Positions 52,218 to 61,755 of a stretch of DNA of 64,000 nt are shown one piece after another. Source of the stretch: Shewanella sp. Choline-02u-19. GTDB lineage: Bacteria > Pseudomonadota > Gammaproteobacteria > Enterobacterales > Shewanellaceae. The stretch covers positions 124,001-188,000 of the forward strand of contig NZ_PJBE01000010.1 in the NCBI RefSeq assembly GCF_002836205.1, in the 5' to 3' direction. Every line of letters starts with the position of its first letter. The first letter of the stretch is position 1. A program made the position numbers and the translations under genes. Under the pieces are notes generated by a model. It was given only the letters and a program-made list of their open reading frames with translations, searched no databases and had not been told where the DNA came from.

Positions 52218-54368
52218 TTAGAACTTAGCTTCTAATGCCAAGCTAAAGTTACGACCTTCACCCACTGTGACATCAGTGTTAGTACCACCCGCTAGATAAT
52301 CAACATCGAATAGATTTTTCACGTTCATACGAACACTGACATCGCTACCCATTATATCCATGGTATATGCCGCGCCCATATCGAAACGAACATAACCGTC
52401 TTTACTGATGGTATTGCTGGTATTAGCAAAACGCTCACCCACATAGATAGCACCAAAGTTAAGTGCTAGTGCTTCTGTCATCTCATAACGCGTCCATACG
52501 TTGGCAGACCACTCTGGTGCATCAACAGGTGTCAAACCATCTAAGCTATCTCGATCATTTGCGCTAGTTATATATTCAGCATCAAGATACATCATTGAGC
52601 CGGTCATAAACCACTTCTCACTCACTTGACCTTGAGCACCCATTTCAAAACCTTTATGGCGTTGCTCACCTTGTTGAGTCGTTTTGTAGATATTGCCATC
52701 TTCATCTGGCGTTTCTAGCTCTTGCTGCACGGTAACGTTTGAAACGGTAATATCAAATATGGCACCGGTTAATAGCAAGCTGCCATCAAACAGTTCCCAC
52801 TTGGTGCCGATCTCGTATTGCTCGCCATACTCTGGGTCAAGGTTCATACGATTGTTAACATCATCTTCATTGTTCACAATCCCTTGTGGAGTGAAGCTCT
52901 TAGAGTAGTTTACATAGATACTGCCATTTTCAGCGGGTGAATAGATAACACCAAACTTTGGTGAAACGGCGTAACTGTTACCACCGTCGCCATCTTTCTT
53001 TTGTTCGTCATAACGCACACCAGCAAGGGCTTGCCATTCATCGTTAATCGTCACGAGATCTTGAACATAGAAACCATAATGCTTATAGCTACTCTCGTAT
53101 AACGTTTCATCGCGATTATAATCAAGATCAGGCTTAGGTAACGGCTGACCCGGCACTACAGGGATCATATTTTTATCTTTTGGATCCGCTGATACGTAGC
53201 TTTCTTTTAACTGACCATAATAGTAATCAAGCATGTTGGCACCAATAAGTAATTGATGCTCAACATCACCAGTGTATAAATTACCAGTGAAATCGATATA
53301 ACCCGTTTTATGCTGCCAATCATCATAGCGATCGAATGGCTTAATATTGTATCCGTCAGTCATTGCTGTTTCAGAATACTGAGGTGAAGAATCTAAACGC
53401 TGACGATTAAACTGTTGATCGTTAAAGCCCGCTTTAACTTGCCACTCATCACTTAGATGGTAAGTTAAGTCAGCCCCCATATTAGAGATGGTATTATCGG
53501 TGAACGCCCACGGCTGATCCCAAATAATGTCACTGCCACCAATCAAATCCCCGCTGCTATCTAACCAACCACCACGGTCGATGCCAGTCTTGTCTTGAGT
53601 ATGGTCATACTTAACTGACAGTAGTAAATCATCAGTGATATCAAACTCAAGGTTTAGATAGCCTAACCAACGATCACGTTCCTGATTAGTGCCATCTTGG
53701 TATTCACGCCAGTATTGCGTGTCTTGCTTAACAAGCACGGTGCGATAGCGAATCGTTTCTGATTCATTCAAGCTACCACCGGCATCAAGCTGAAAACGGG
53801 TAGAACCATGTTCATCAGTATCAAAACCAATATCTAGCATAGTGTCATATGTCGGCTTTTTGCTAACCATATTGATCAAACCACCAGGGCCAGATTGACC
53901 ATAGAGCATACTTGAAGGGCCTTTCAACACTTCAACTTGTTGCAAGGTTTCAATAGGCTGTACGTAGTGAGACCATTGCTGTTGACCGTTGATCAAATAA
54001 CCTGAACCTGACGACAACTCAAAACCACGGATGCTAAATACTTGGCGATTCCATTTTTCACTGCCTCCCGTCACACTAGAATCGTTAACCAGTACTTCAC
54101 CTAGGTTCGTCGCTAACTGCTCATCGGTAACAAAATCTGGAATAACGGTTACCGATTGCGGAGTGTCAAGAATATCGATATCACCACGCATTGCACCTGA
54201 AGATGAGCCCACTTTATAGTCGTTAAAACTACGTCCAGTAACCGTAATACGCTCGATGTTGCTCTCTACAACAACGTTAGATTCTGCTGTAACTTCTTCA
54301 GCAAAAGTCGTTGATGATGCTAAAGCAGCAACAACGGCAAGACCGATACGAGAAAACTTAAAAGACAT
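52218..54368 (-). CDS. TonB-dependent siderophore receptor (FhuE/FpvA-like)
   Basis: A 716-aa outer-membrane receptor. ATG 54368 gives a clear signal peptide (FKFSRIGLAVVAALASSTTFA|EE) and follows GGGG. The TonB-box-like IERITVTGR and plug domain (about residues 60-180) carry DILDTPQSVTVIPDFVTDEQ, FSIRGFELSSGSGYLINGQ and EVLKGPSSMLYGQSGPGGLINMVSKKP, the pattern of hydroxamate/ferrichrome-type receptors (TIGR01783 class). The barrel ends with FSLALEAKF. Monocistronic, with a Fur-like site in its promoter region. The ligand is most likely a xenosiderophore, since no synthesis genes lie nearby. Confidence 0.9.
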   Translation of the reverse strand: MSFKFSRIGLAVVAALASSTTFAEEVTAESNVVVESNIERITVTGRSFNDYKVGSSSGAMRGDIDILDTPQSVTVIPDFVTDEQLATNLGEVLVNDSSVTGGSEKWNRQVFSIRGFELSSGSGYLINGQQQWSHYVQPIETLQQVEVLKGPSSMLYGQSGPGGLINMVSKKPTYDTMLDIGFDTDEHGSTRFQLDAGGSLNESETIRYRTVLVKQDTQYWREYQDGTNQERDRWLGYLNLEFDITDDLLLSVKYDHTQDKTGIDRGGWLDSSGDLIGGSDIIWDQPWAFTDNTISNMGADLTYHLSDEWQVKAGFNDQQFNRQRLDSSPQYSETAMTDGYNIKPFDRYDDWQHKTGYIDFTGNLYTGDVEHQLLIGANMLDYYYGQLKESYVSADPKDKNMIPVVPGQPLPKPDLDYNRDETLYESSYKHYGFYVQDLVTINDEWQALAGVRYDEQKKDGDGGNSYAVSPKFGVIYSPAENGSIYVNYSKSFTPQGIVNNEDDVNNRMNLDPEYGEQYEIGTKWELFDGSLLLTGAIFDITVSNVTVQQELETPDEDGNIYKTTQQGEQRHKGFEMGAQGQVSEKWFMTGSMMYLDAEYITSANDRDSLDGLTPVDAPEWSANVWTRYEMTEALALNFGAIYVGERFANTSNTISKDGYVRFDMGAAYTMDIMGSDVSVRMNVKNLFDVDYLAGGTNTDVTVGEGRNFSLALEAKF

Positions 54369-54415
54369 AGCCAACCCCAAAAATGAAACCTAAATGTAAT
54401 AATTGGGCGTAATAT

Positions 54416-54436
54416 AAATGAGAATTGTTTTTATTT
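54416..54436. promoter_or_regulatory. Fur-like site before siderophore receptor
   Basis: AAATGAGAATTGTTTTTATTT resembles the AATGATAAT-type Fur repeat with several mismatches, 48 bp upstream of the receptor ATG. Its position upstream of a siderophore receptor supports it. Confidence 0.55.
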
Positions 54437-54622
54437 AAGTTTCTTTACACTCCTTTACAAAGGTAAGTGACACTCATCAAGCAAAGGTCAAAAAACAAGC
54501 AAAGGCAAACAAAGTGCACAACATAAGTAACCAAGCGTTACAGTGGTTTAAACCAATGACTAGGTGGAGAGACCTATAGCGTTTAACGAAGTAAAGAGGA
54601 TTTTAGGATGCAGATGCTAAGT

Positions 54623-54649
54623 AAAAAGCGACCATGAAGGTCGCTTTTT
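54623..54649 (-). terminator. Terminator of glmU
   Basis: AAAAAGCGACC/GGTCGCTTTTT hairpin 17 bp beyond the glmU stop; symmetric A/T runs. Confidence 0.88.
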
Positions 54650-54665
54650 GGCAGGAGATGTTTAG

Positions 54666-56033
54666 TTACTTCTTCGAGCGTTTTACCGGTCGTGCCCAAC
54701 CCGATATATGACGCTGCTTAACACGGGTGATAACAAGCTCATCAGCAGCAACATCTTTGGTAATGGTAGAACCAGCACCCAGTGTTGCGCCTTTACCAAT
54801 CGTCACCGGTGCAATAAGTTGGGTATCGCTGCCAACAAAGACGTTATCTTCGATAACCGTTAAGAACTTATTAGCGCCATCATAATTACAAGTAATGGTA
54901 CCTGCACCAATATTGACACCACTGCCTATCTGCGCATCACCGATATAAGCTAAGTGACCCGCTTTAGACCCTTTACCTAATACGGCTTTCTTGATCTCCA
55001 CGAAATTACCTACATGGGCATCTTCTTTTAGTTCAGCACCTGGGCGTAAACGAGCAAAAGGCCCCGCACTAGCACTAACACCTACTTTGGCATTCTCGAT
55101 AATAGAATAAGGTTTAATAACCGCATTATCACTAATTTCACAATCAATAAGAATGGCACCAGCACCAATAGTGACGTTATTCCCAATAGTCACTTTGCCT
55201 TCGATAATCACGTTGATATCAATCATCACATCCATACCAACAGTAACATCACCACGGATATCAATGCGGGCAGGATCACGCAGGTTAGCGCCTTCAAGCA
55301 TGAGTTTTTCAGCAGCACGTACTTGGTAAGCACGTTCTAGTTGTGCCAACTGCACGCGGTTATTAGCACCTTCAACTTCTACCGCAGATTCAGGCTGAGC
55401 GGTCGTAATTGCCACGCCGTCTTTATGTGCCATAGCAACAATATCAGTGAGATAGTATTCACCCTGTGCATTGTCTGATGACAATTGACTCAACCAAGAT
55501 TTAAGTTGCTTACCGGGAGCAGCCATAATGCCGGTATTGATCTCATTGATAGCTAACTGTTCTGTAGTAGCATCTTTCTGCTCAATAATGCCAACCACTT
55601 TATCTGCTTCGCGTACGATGCGACCATATCCCATTGGATTGGGTAGGTTAACGGTCAGAATAGCTAGACCACCGTCTTCTCGCGCTGCGAGCAAGGAATC
55701 AAGCGTAGCGGCTTGTATTAATGGCACGTCACCGTAAAGGATTAACACAGTGTCATCATCAGCTATATTGTCATTGGCCTGTGCAACAGCGTGACCAGTA
55801 CCCAATTGCTCAGCTTGTAAAATCCAATTAAGTTGTTGTTCGCCAAGCTTAGCTTGTAGCTTATCCGCACCATAGCCATAAACAAGCTGAATAGCGTCAC
55901 TGCCAACGTCATGAGCGGTATCAATCACATGTTGAACCATACTCTTATGAGCAATTGGGTGAAGAACTTTGGGAAGATCTGAGCGCATGCGGGTTCCCTT
56001 GCCTGCGGCCAAAATCACTACGTTCAGTGCCAT
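54666..56033 (-). CDS. glmU: Bifunctional GlmU: N-acetylglucosamine-1-P uridyltransferase / glucosamine-1-P acetyltransferase
   Basis: A 455-aa enzyme making UDP-GlcNAc from glucosamine-1-phosphate, acetyl-CoA and UTP. The N-terminal pyrophosphorylase domain starts ILAAGKGTRMRSDLPKVLHP (residues 7-26), with the QAEQLGTGHAVAQA uridine site and LYGDVPLI metal site. From about residue 250 a left-handed beta-helix of hexapeptide repeats runs to the C-terminus, including the catalytic His region KKAVLGKGSKAGHLAYIGD. In many gammaproteobacteria glmU follows atpC; here only the DsrE-family gene and a hairpin cluster intervene. Confidence 0.96.
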   Translation of the reverse strand: MALNVVILAAGKGTRMRSDLPKVLHPIAHKSMVQHVIDTAHDVGSDAIQLVYGYGADKLQAKLGEQQLNWILQAEQLGTGHAVAQANDNIADDDTVLILYGDVPLIQAATLDSLLAAREDGGLAILTVNLPNPMGYGRIVREADKVVGIIEQKDATTEQLAINEINTGIMAAPGKQLKSWLSQLSSDNAQGEYYLTDIVAMAHKDGVAITTAQPESAVEVEGANNRVQLAQLERAYQVRAAEKLMLEGANLRDPARIDIRGDVTVGMDVMIDINVIIEGKVTIGNNVTIGAGAILIDCEISDNAVIKPYSIIENAKVGVSASAGPFARLRPGAELKEDAHVGNFVEIKKAVLGKGSKAGHLAYIGDAQIGSGVNIGAGTITCNYDGANKFLTVIEDNVFVGSDTQLIAPVTIGKGATLGAGSTITKDVAADELVITRVKQRHISGWARPVKRSKK

Positions 56034-56148
56034 GTAAAAATCCTTGAGATAATACCTAACGGTAAGAAGTAAAGAAGAGGTCTATTTTATGGGCTGATTT
56101 TAAGCTATTAGGGCATTAAAAGCGACTCTACCGTAAAGACTGCAACGA

Positions 56149-56505
56149 TTAAAAGGTCAGCGTTTTATCAGCCATTAACACCCACTGAGCAAGATCATCC
56201 ATAGTCGCCACTTCACAGCCATCAATCACCGTTAACTCAGTTAATCCACGAGCATGCATACATGAACCACAAAACTTAACTTCCGTTTTTTGTGCAATGA
56301 TAATCTCAAGCATTTGCTGAATGTTATAACCTTCGGCTGGATTCTGTTTTGGCAGTACTGCTGTAATAGCATCTGATAACAAAAACAGACTCACCTTCGC
56401 AGTTGGACTCTCTTGCTCATTGAGTTGTATCGCCAAACGCAGTGCGTTAAAAAGCTTCTCTGAACCATAAGGGGCATCATTGACGATGATTAGAACGTGT
56501 TGCAT
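56149..56505 (-). CDS. DsrE/DsrF-family protein (YchN-like)
   Basis: A 118-aa protein of the DsrE/F-like fold, closest in length and layout to E. coli YchN (117 aa), a hexameric protein of unclear function in sulfur or redox chemistry. It begins HVLIIVNDAPYGSEKLFNALRLA (beta-alpha with the family's YG-x-E element) and has the conserved Cys pair in KFCGSCMHARGL and a third Cys in DGCEVATMDDLA. I use ATG 56505; an in-frame ATG six codons earlier is possible but adds a non-conserved tail. It stands alone between glmU and the atp operon. Confidence 0.8.
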   Translation of the reverse strand: MQHVLIIVNDAPYGSEKLFNALRLAIQLNEQESPTAKVSLFLLSDAITAVLPKQNPAEGYNIQQMLEIIIAQKTEVKFCGSCMHARGLTELTVIDGCEVATMDDLAQWVLMADKTLTF

Positions 56506-56523
56506 AGATAGATTCTCTAGCAT

Positions 56524-56840
56524 TAATAATAATCACCAGAGGGTAGCATTCAAACAGGAGAGAGGGTTTTACTTAGATCACGTTCTAATATTATCAGATA
56601 TGAGACGGCATAAATGCCGACCTACAACGAAGGTTCTAGCCTTCGTTTCGATTTTTTATTTTTTTATATGCTCTGATCTTTTCGTTTTTTCCGAGAGTGA
56701 GCTTGCGAGCGTTCCGTTATCCGTCAGCGAAGCGTTCGCCTTTCCTAGGACCTTTATTAGCTTTTCCTAGAACCTGCTTTTAACCTTTTTTAAAAACAAA
56801 AAAGGCGCCCTTAGGCGCCTTTTTTCATCAAACAATAACC
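56524..56840. repeat. Hairpin-rich intergenic region (317 bp), possible REP-like element or sRNA
   Basis: Contains GGCAT-AA-ATGCC (56607-56618), AACGAAGG-TTCTAG-CCTTCGTT (56626-56647) followed on the plus strand by a long T-rich run, GCGAA-GCG-TTCGC near 56727-56739, and paired TTCCTAGGACC / TTCCTAGAACC motifs about 22 bp apart. Then comes the atp terminator. The palindrome cluster looks like a dispersed repeat; the second hairpin plus T run would also terminate a short plus-strand RNA starting after 56530. Confidence 0.5.
56797..56826 (-). terminator. Terminator of the atp operon
   Basis: AAAAAGGCGCC-CTTA-GGCGCCTTTTTT hairpin 15 bp beyond the atpC stop. Confidence 0.92.
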
Positions 56841-57269
56841 TTATCTGGCAATGTTTTTCTTGATGGTTTCAACAACGCGCAATTGAGCCATAGCCTGAGC
56901 TAGTTCAATCGCAGCGGCTGCATAGTTGAAGTCAGCGCCAGCATCTGCCATAGCAGATTCTGCACGACGCTTGGCTTCTTCAGCAGCCTTTTCGTCAATT
57001 TCATCGGCACGCAATACCACGTCAGCCAATACTGAAACAGAAAAAGGTTGAACTTCCAGGATACCACCCGAAAGATAAAACACCTCTTCTTTCCCATCTT
57101 GCTTGACGATGCGTGCCATGCCAGGTTTGATATGTGTCAGTAGTGGCGCGTGACCAGGCATAACGCCTAGATCACCTTCTGAACCAGTCACTTGTAGATG
57201 TGCTACAAGGCCAGAATAGATGCTACTTTCTGCACTTACTATATCAAGTTGTACTGTCATGGCTGCCAT
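56841..57269 (-). CDS. atpC: ATP synthase F1 epsilon subunit
   Basis: A 142-aa rotor subunit coupling gamma to the c-ring and inhibiting ATPase activity. The N-terminal beta-sandwich (VQLDIVSAESSIYSG, GSEGDLGVMPGHAPLLTHIKPG, FYLSGGILEVQP) is followed by a two-helix C-terminal domain (about residues 90-140, AAEEAKRRAESAM and LRVVETIKK). AAGGAG precedes the first ATG; a second ATG three codons on is less well placed. Last gene of the operon. Confidence 0.95.
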   Translation of the reverse strand: MAAMTVQLDIVSAESSIYSGLVAHLQVTGSEGDLGVMPGHAPLLTHIKPGMARIVKQDGKEEVFYLSGGILEVQPFSVSVLADVVLRADEIDEKAAEEAKRRAESAMADAGADFNYAAAAIELAQAMAQLRVVETIKKNIAR

Positions 57270-57328
57270 CAGTTCTCCTTAAACTAGTGTTCTGCACCAA
57301 TGTTTTCACATCAGTACAGAATACTCAG

Positions 57329-58705
57329 TTATTTTTTGTTAGCTTTCTCAACGGCTTCGTCGATTGAACCAACCATGTAGAACGCTTGCTCTGGAAGGCT
57401 GTCAAACTCACCCGCTAGAATGCCCTTAAAGCCACGAATAGTGTCTTTAAGAGAAACGTACTTACCTGGAGAACCAGTGAATACTTCAGCTACGAAGAAA
57501 GGCTGAGAAAGATATTTTTCAATCTTACGAGCACGAGATACGGTTGTCTTATCTTCATCAGATAATTCATCCATACCAAGAATCGCAATAATATCTTTCA
57601 GCTCTTTATAGCGCTGAAGTACAGTCTGCACACCGTTAGCAACATCATAATGCTCTTGACCAACAACCAAAGGATCTAATTGACGTGAAGTCGAGTCCAA
57701 TGGGTCAACCGCTGGGTAAATACCCATAGAAGCGATATTACGTGACAATACAACAGTCGCATCTAAGTGAGCGAAGGTTGTTGCTGGTGATGGATCCGTT
57801 AAATCATCCGCAGGTACGTAAACGGCTTGAACAGAGGTAATAGACCCTGTTTTAGTCGATGTAATACGCTCCTGAAGTACACCCATCTCTTCAGCCAATG
57901 TTGGCTGGTAACCTACTGCTGATGGCATACGGCCTAGCAGTGCAGATACTTCAGTACCTGCCAAGGTGTAACGATAGATGTTATCAACAAAGAAAAGAAC
58001 ATCTTTTCCTTCGTCACGGAATCTTTCGGCCATAGTCAGACCAGTAAGTGCCACACGTAGACGGTTTCCTGGAGGCTCGTTCATCTGACCATAAACCATG
58101 GCCACTTTGTCGAGAACACCAGAATCTTTCATCTCGTAGTAGAAATCGTTACCCTCACGAGTACGCTCACCTACACCAGCGAAAACTGATAAACCTGAGT
58201 GTGCTTTAGCGATGTTGTTAATAAGTTCCATCATGTTGACGGTCTTACCTACACCAGCACCACCAAACAAGCCAACTTTACCACCTTTAGCAAACGGACA
58301 AACAAGGTCAATAACCTTGATACCCGTCTCTAAAAGTTCAGTAGAGCTTGATTGATCTTCGTATGAAGGAGCTTCACGGTGGATCACATAGCGATCTTCT
58401 TCACCGATTTCACCACATTCATCAATAGGCTCGCCCAATACATTCATAATACGGCCAAGGGTTTTATCCCCAACCGGAACAGAAATTGGTGAACCAGAGT
58501 TTACGACCTCAAGACCACGACGCAGACCATCTGAAGTACCCATAGCGATGGTACGAACTACACCACCACCAAGTTGTTGCTGAACTTCCAGCACCAAGCC
58601 TTCACTTTCGATCTTTAGAGCGTCATATATCTGAGGTACGGCATCTTGTGGAAACTCAACGTCCACAACCGCGCCAATGACTTGGACAACAGTACCTGTG
58701 CTCAT
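57329..58705 (-). CDS. atpD: ATP synthase F1 beta subunit
   Basis: The 458-aa catalytic subunit. P-loop GLFGGAGVGKTV is at about residues 142-153, catalytic Glu in GVGERTREGNDFY, Walker B-like LFFVDNIYRYT, and the conserved DELSEEDK-like DELSDEDKTTVSRARKIEKYLSQPF near the C-terminus. The family consensus at the third site is DNIFRF; Tyr replaces Phe here. The gene is in the standard place between atpG and atpC. Confidence 0.97.
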   Translation of the reverse strand: MSTGTVVQVIGAVVDVEFPQDAVPQIYDALKIESEGLVLEVQQQLGGGVVRTIAMGTSDGLRRGLEVVNSGSPISVPVGDKTLGRIMNVLGEPIDECGEIGEEDRYVIHREAPSYEDQSSSTELLETGIKVIDLVCPFAKGGKVGLFGGAGVGKTVNMMELINNIAKAHSGLSVFAGVGERTREGNDFYYEMKDSGVLDKVAMVYGQMNEPPGNRLRVALTGLTMAERFRDEGKDVLFFVDNIYRYTLAGTEVSALLGRMPSAVGYQPTLAEEMGVLQERITSTKTGSITSVQAVYVPADDLTDPSPATTFAHLDATVVLSRNIASMGIYPAVDPLDSTSRQLDPLVVGQEHYDVANGVQTVLQRYKELKDIIAILGMDELSDEDKTTVSRARKIEKYLSQPFFVAEVFTGSPGKYVSLKDTIRGFKGILAGEFDSLPEQAFYMVGSIDEAVEKANKK

Positions 58706-58740
58706 GATAAATCCTCTAAAACTTGTATTCGTTACCTAGC

Positions 58741-59601
58741 CTAAACGGCTGCAGCGCCAGCAACAATTTCCGACAGCTCTTGCGTAATCGCAGCCTGACG
58801 AGCCTTGTTGTAAACTAACTGCAAGTCACTAATAAGATCACCAGCATTGTCGGTTGCAGACTTCATAGCAACCATACGGGCTGCTTGTTCAGACGCAATA
58901 TTCTCAACAACACCTTGGTAAACTTGCGACTCCACATAACGAACCAATAAAGTATCCAAAAGTTCTTTTGGATCTGGCTCGTATAGGTAGTCCCAATGAT
59001 GAGAAATCTCATCCTCTTCTGACTTTGGCAAAGGTAGCAGCTGCTCGATCACCGGCGTTTGGGACATAGTATTAACGAATTTGTTAAACACTACATACAA
59101 ACGGTCCAGCTTGCCTTCGTTGTATTCTTCTAGCATCACACGTACTGTTCCGATCAGGTCAGCGAGCTTTGGAGCGTCGCCTAAACCAGATGCATGAGCA
59201 GGTACTATTCCGCCAAAATTAGTGAAGAACTGTACGCTACGAGCGCCGATTGGGCAGAATTCAACTTCTACACCAGCTGCACGTTGCTTCTTCACGTCTG
59301 CGACAACCTTTTTGAAAAGGTTAACGTTCAGACCACCACAAAGACCACGGTCGGTTGACACCACAATGTAACCAACACGCTTAGCCTCTCTCACCTCTAG
59401 ATAGGGGTGTTTATACTCGAGAGAACCTTGCGCTACGTGACCGATCACCTTACGCATATTTTCTGCATATGGACGGCTTGCGGCCATGCGTTCCTGCGCT
59501 CTGCGCATTTTGCTGGCGGCAACCATTTCCATAGCAGACGTGATCTTCTGAGTGTTTTGAACACTCGCGATCTTGGTTTTAATCTCTTTAGCGTTGGCCA
59601 T
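58741..59601 (-). CDS. atpG: ATP synthase F1 gamma subunit
   Basis: The 286-aa central rotor shaft. The N-terminal helix KEIKTKIASVQNTQKITSAMEMVAASKMRRAQ and the C-terminal helix (ARMVAMKSATDNAGDLISDLQLVYNKARQAAITQEL) form the coiled-coil axle and are strongly conserved. The middle is a Rossmann-like domain (VVSTDRGLCGGLN). Standard position between atpA and atpD. Confidence 0.97.
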   Translation of the reverse strand: MANAKEIKTKIASVQNTQKITSAMEMVAASKMRRAQERMAASRPYAENMRKVIGHVAQGSLEYKHPYLEVREAKRVGYIVVSTDRGLCGGLNVNLFKKVVADVKKQRAAGVEVEFCPIGARSVQFFTNFGGIVPAHASGLGDAPKLADLIGTVRVMLEEYNEGKLDRLYVVFNKFVNTMSQTPVIEQLLPLPKSEEDEISHHWDYLYEPDPKELLDTLLVRYVESQVYQGVVENIASEQAARMVAMKSATDNAGDLISDLQLVYNKARQAAITQELSEIVAGAAAV

Positions 59602-59649
59602 CTTAACTCTCCAATCTGGACCTGAGGTGCCTTACGACACCTCTTTCGA

Positions 59650-61191
59650 TTACCAGGTTTGGGTTTCGACGAACTTGTCCAAGCTAGCCTTTAACTCACC
59701 TTCAATATCGGCATTATAGTTGCCAGTATCGTTAATGGTCTTCATAAGGTCAGCATGTTCGCTGTTCATGAAAGAGAGCAAAGACGCTTCGAAATCACCA
59801 ATCTTATTAAGCTCAACGCTCTTTAAGTAACCTTTTTCAGCTGCGAAAATAGACACAGACTGATCAGCGATACTCATAGGGGCATATTGCTTTTGCTTCA
59901 TAAGTTCAGTAACACGCTCACCATGCTCAAGCTGAGCACGTGTTGCATCATCTAAGTCAGATGCAAACTGTGAGAACGCTGCAAGCTCTCGATACTGTGC
60001 AAGTGCGCTACGAATACCGCCTGACAGTTTCTTGATGATCTTAGTCTGAGCCGCACCACCTACACGAGAAACAGAAATACCAGGGTTAACAGCAGGACGT
60101 AGTCCAGAGTTAAATAGGTCTGTTTCAAGGAAGATCTGACCATCAGTAATCGAAATTACGTTAGTCGGTACGAATGCAGATACGTCACCCGCTTGAGTTT
60201 CGATAATCGGCAATGCTGTCAAAGAACCAGTTTGGCCTTTAACTTCGCCTTTAGTGAACTTCTCAACATACTCAGCGTTAACACGTGAAGCACGTTCTAA
60301 CAGACGAGAGTGAAGATAGAATACATCACCTGGGTATGCTTCACGTCCTGGTGGACGCTTAAGTAGCAATGAGATCTGACGGTAAGCAACTGCTTGCTTA
60401 GAAAGATCATCATAGACAATAAGTGCATCTTCACCGCGGTCGCGGAAATACTCACCCATTGAACAACCAGAGTATGGAGCCAAATATTGTAGAGCAGCAG
60501 CTTCAGAAGCTGTAGCAACAACAACAATGGTGTTCGCCAAAGCGCCATGTTCTTCTAGCTTGCGTACCACGTTAGCAATTGTAGAAGCCTTTTGGCCTAC
60601 AGCTACGTATACACACTTAATGCCAGTATTTTTTTGATTAATAATTGAATCGATCGCTAGAGCGGTTTTACCGATCTGACGGTCACCAATAATTAATTCA
60701 CGTTGTCCACGACCGATTGGGATCATAGAGTCAACGGCTTTATAACCAGTTTGCACTGGTTGGTCTACTGACTGACGTTCAATAACACCTGGTGCGATAA
60801 CTTCAACAGGAGAGAAACCATCGTTGTCGATAGGTCCTTTTCCGTCGATTGGCTCACCCAATGTGTTGACTACGCGGCCTAATAGACCACGGCCAACTGG
60901 GACTTCCAAAATGCGACCAGTTGTTTTAACTTTATCGCCTTCTGCCAAAGTGGCATAAGGACCCATTACTACGGCACCGACAGAATCGCGTTCTAAGTTC
61001 AACGCGATTGCGAAACGGTTACCAGGCAGCTCGATCATTTCACCTTGCATCACATCGGCTAGGCCGTGGATGCGGATGATGCCGTCACTTACTGCAACGA
61101 TTGTACCTTCGTTGCGAGCTTCACTAACGACTTCGAACTGCTCGATCCGCTGTTTAATCAGATCGCTGATTTCAGTGGAATTCAGTTGCAT
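59650..61191 (-). CDS. atpA: ATP synthase F1 alpha subunit
   Basis: The 513-aa non-catalytic nucleotide-binding subunit. ATG 61191 (MQLNSTEISDLIKQRIEQFE) gives the E. coli length; a TTG two codons earlier is in frame but GGGAG spacing favours the ATG. P-loop GDRQIGKTAL is near residue 170, LIVYDDLSKQAVAYRQISLL is the Walker B region, and the ALPIIETQAGDVSAFVPTN and PAVNPGISVSRVGG segments follow. Starts 14 bp after the atpH stop. Confidence 0.97.
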   Translation of the reverse strand: MQLNSTEISDLIKQRIEQFEVVSEARNEGTIVAVSDGIIRIHGLADVMQGEMIELPGNRFAIALNLERDSVGAVVMGPYATLAEGDKVKTTGRILEVPVGRGLLGRVVNTLGEPIDGKGPIDNDGFSPVEVIAPGVIERQSVDQPVQTGYKAVDSMIPIGRGQRELIIGDRQIGKTALAIDSIINQKNTGIKCVYVAVGQKASTIANVVRKLEEHGALANTIVVVATASEAAALQYLAPYSGCSMGEYFRDRGEDALIVYDDLSKQAVAYRQISLLLKRPPGREAYPGDVFYLHSRLLERASRVNAEYVEKFTKGEVKGQTGSLTALPIIETQAGDVSAFVPTNVISITDGQIFLETDLFNSGLRPAVNPGISVSRVGGAAQTKIIKKLSGGIRSALAQYRELAAFSQFASDLDDATRAQLEHGERVTELMKQKQYAPMSIADQSVSIFAAEKGYLKSVELNKIGDFEASLLSFMNSEHADLMKTINDTGNYNADIEGELKASLDKFVETQTW

Positions 61192-61205
61192 GCTCAAACT
61201 CCCAA

Positions 61206-61739
61206 TTACGACTGCAGCGTATCAGACAGACGCGAAATTTTTCCGCGGACCGAGCCATCAATGACTAAGTCTCCTGCCGTGATAATTACGCCAGCAATAA
61301 GGCTGGCATCTATGCTGCAATTCAGCTTAACTTTGCGTGCTAGACGTTTCTCTAAAGAAGCGCTCATGGCCTGTTGTTGCTCAGAGGTTAGCTCTGTAGC
61401 TGAAACGACGAACGCTTCAACTTCTTTCGCATGCTCATGTTGCATCTCAACAAATAGTTGAGCAACAGCTGGTAGCACTACTAAACGACCGTTTTCAGCC
61501 ATTACCTTTAACAGATTATGAGCTTGCTCATTGACCTGCTCACCACAAACTCCAATAAAGAGTTCTGCAAGCTGGTTACTGGCTAAAGAGCCAGCCAATA
61601 GAGTCTGCATAGTTTCGTTTTCACTAACTTGTGCGGCAAAATTAAGCATTTCTGCCCAATTCTCTATTGCATCTTTTTCAAGAGCAAATTCAAAAGCTGC
61701 CTTTGCGTAAGGACGAGCGATGGTGGTTTGTTCAGCCAT
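61206..61739 (-). CDS. atpH: ATP synthase F1 delta subunit
   Basis: The 177-aa stator subunit that caps F1 and binds the b-dimer. N-terminal helical domain TTIARPYAKAAFEFALEK (residues 5-22, the RPYAKAAF motif is diagnostic), and C-terminal domain with the conserved LIAGVIITAGDLVIDGSVRGKISRLSDTL. 16 bp from atpF. Confidence 0.95.
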   Translation of the reverse strand: MAEQTTIARPYAKAAFEFALEKDAIENWAEMLNFAAQVSENETMQTLLAGSLASNQLAELFIGVCGEQVNEQAHNLLKVMAENGRLVVLPAVAQLFVEMQHEHAKEVEAFVVSATELTSEQQQAMSASLEKRLARKVKLNCSIDASLIAGVIITAGDLVIDGSVRGKISRLSDTLQS

Positions 61740-61755
61740 AACTCCAACTCCTTAT

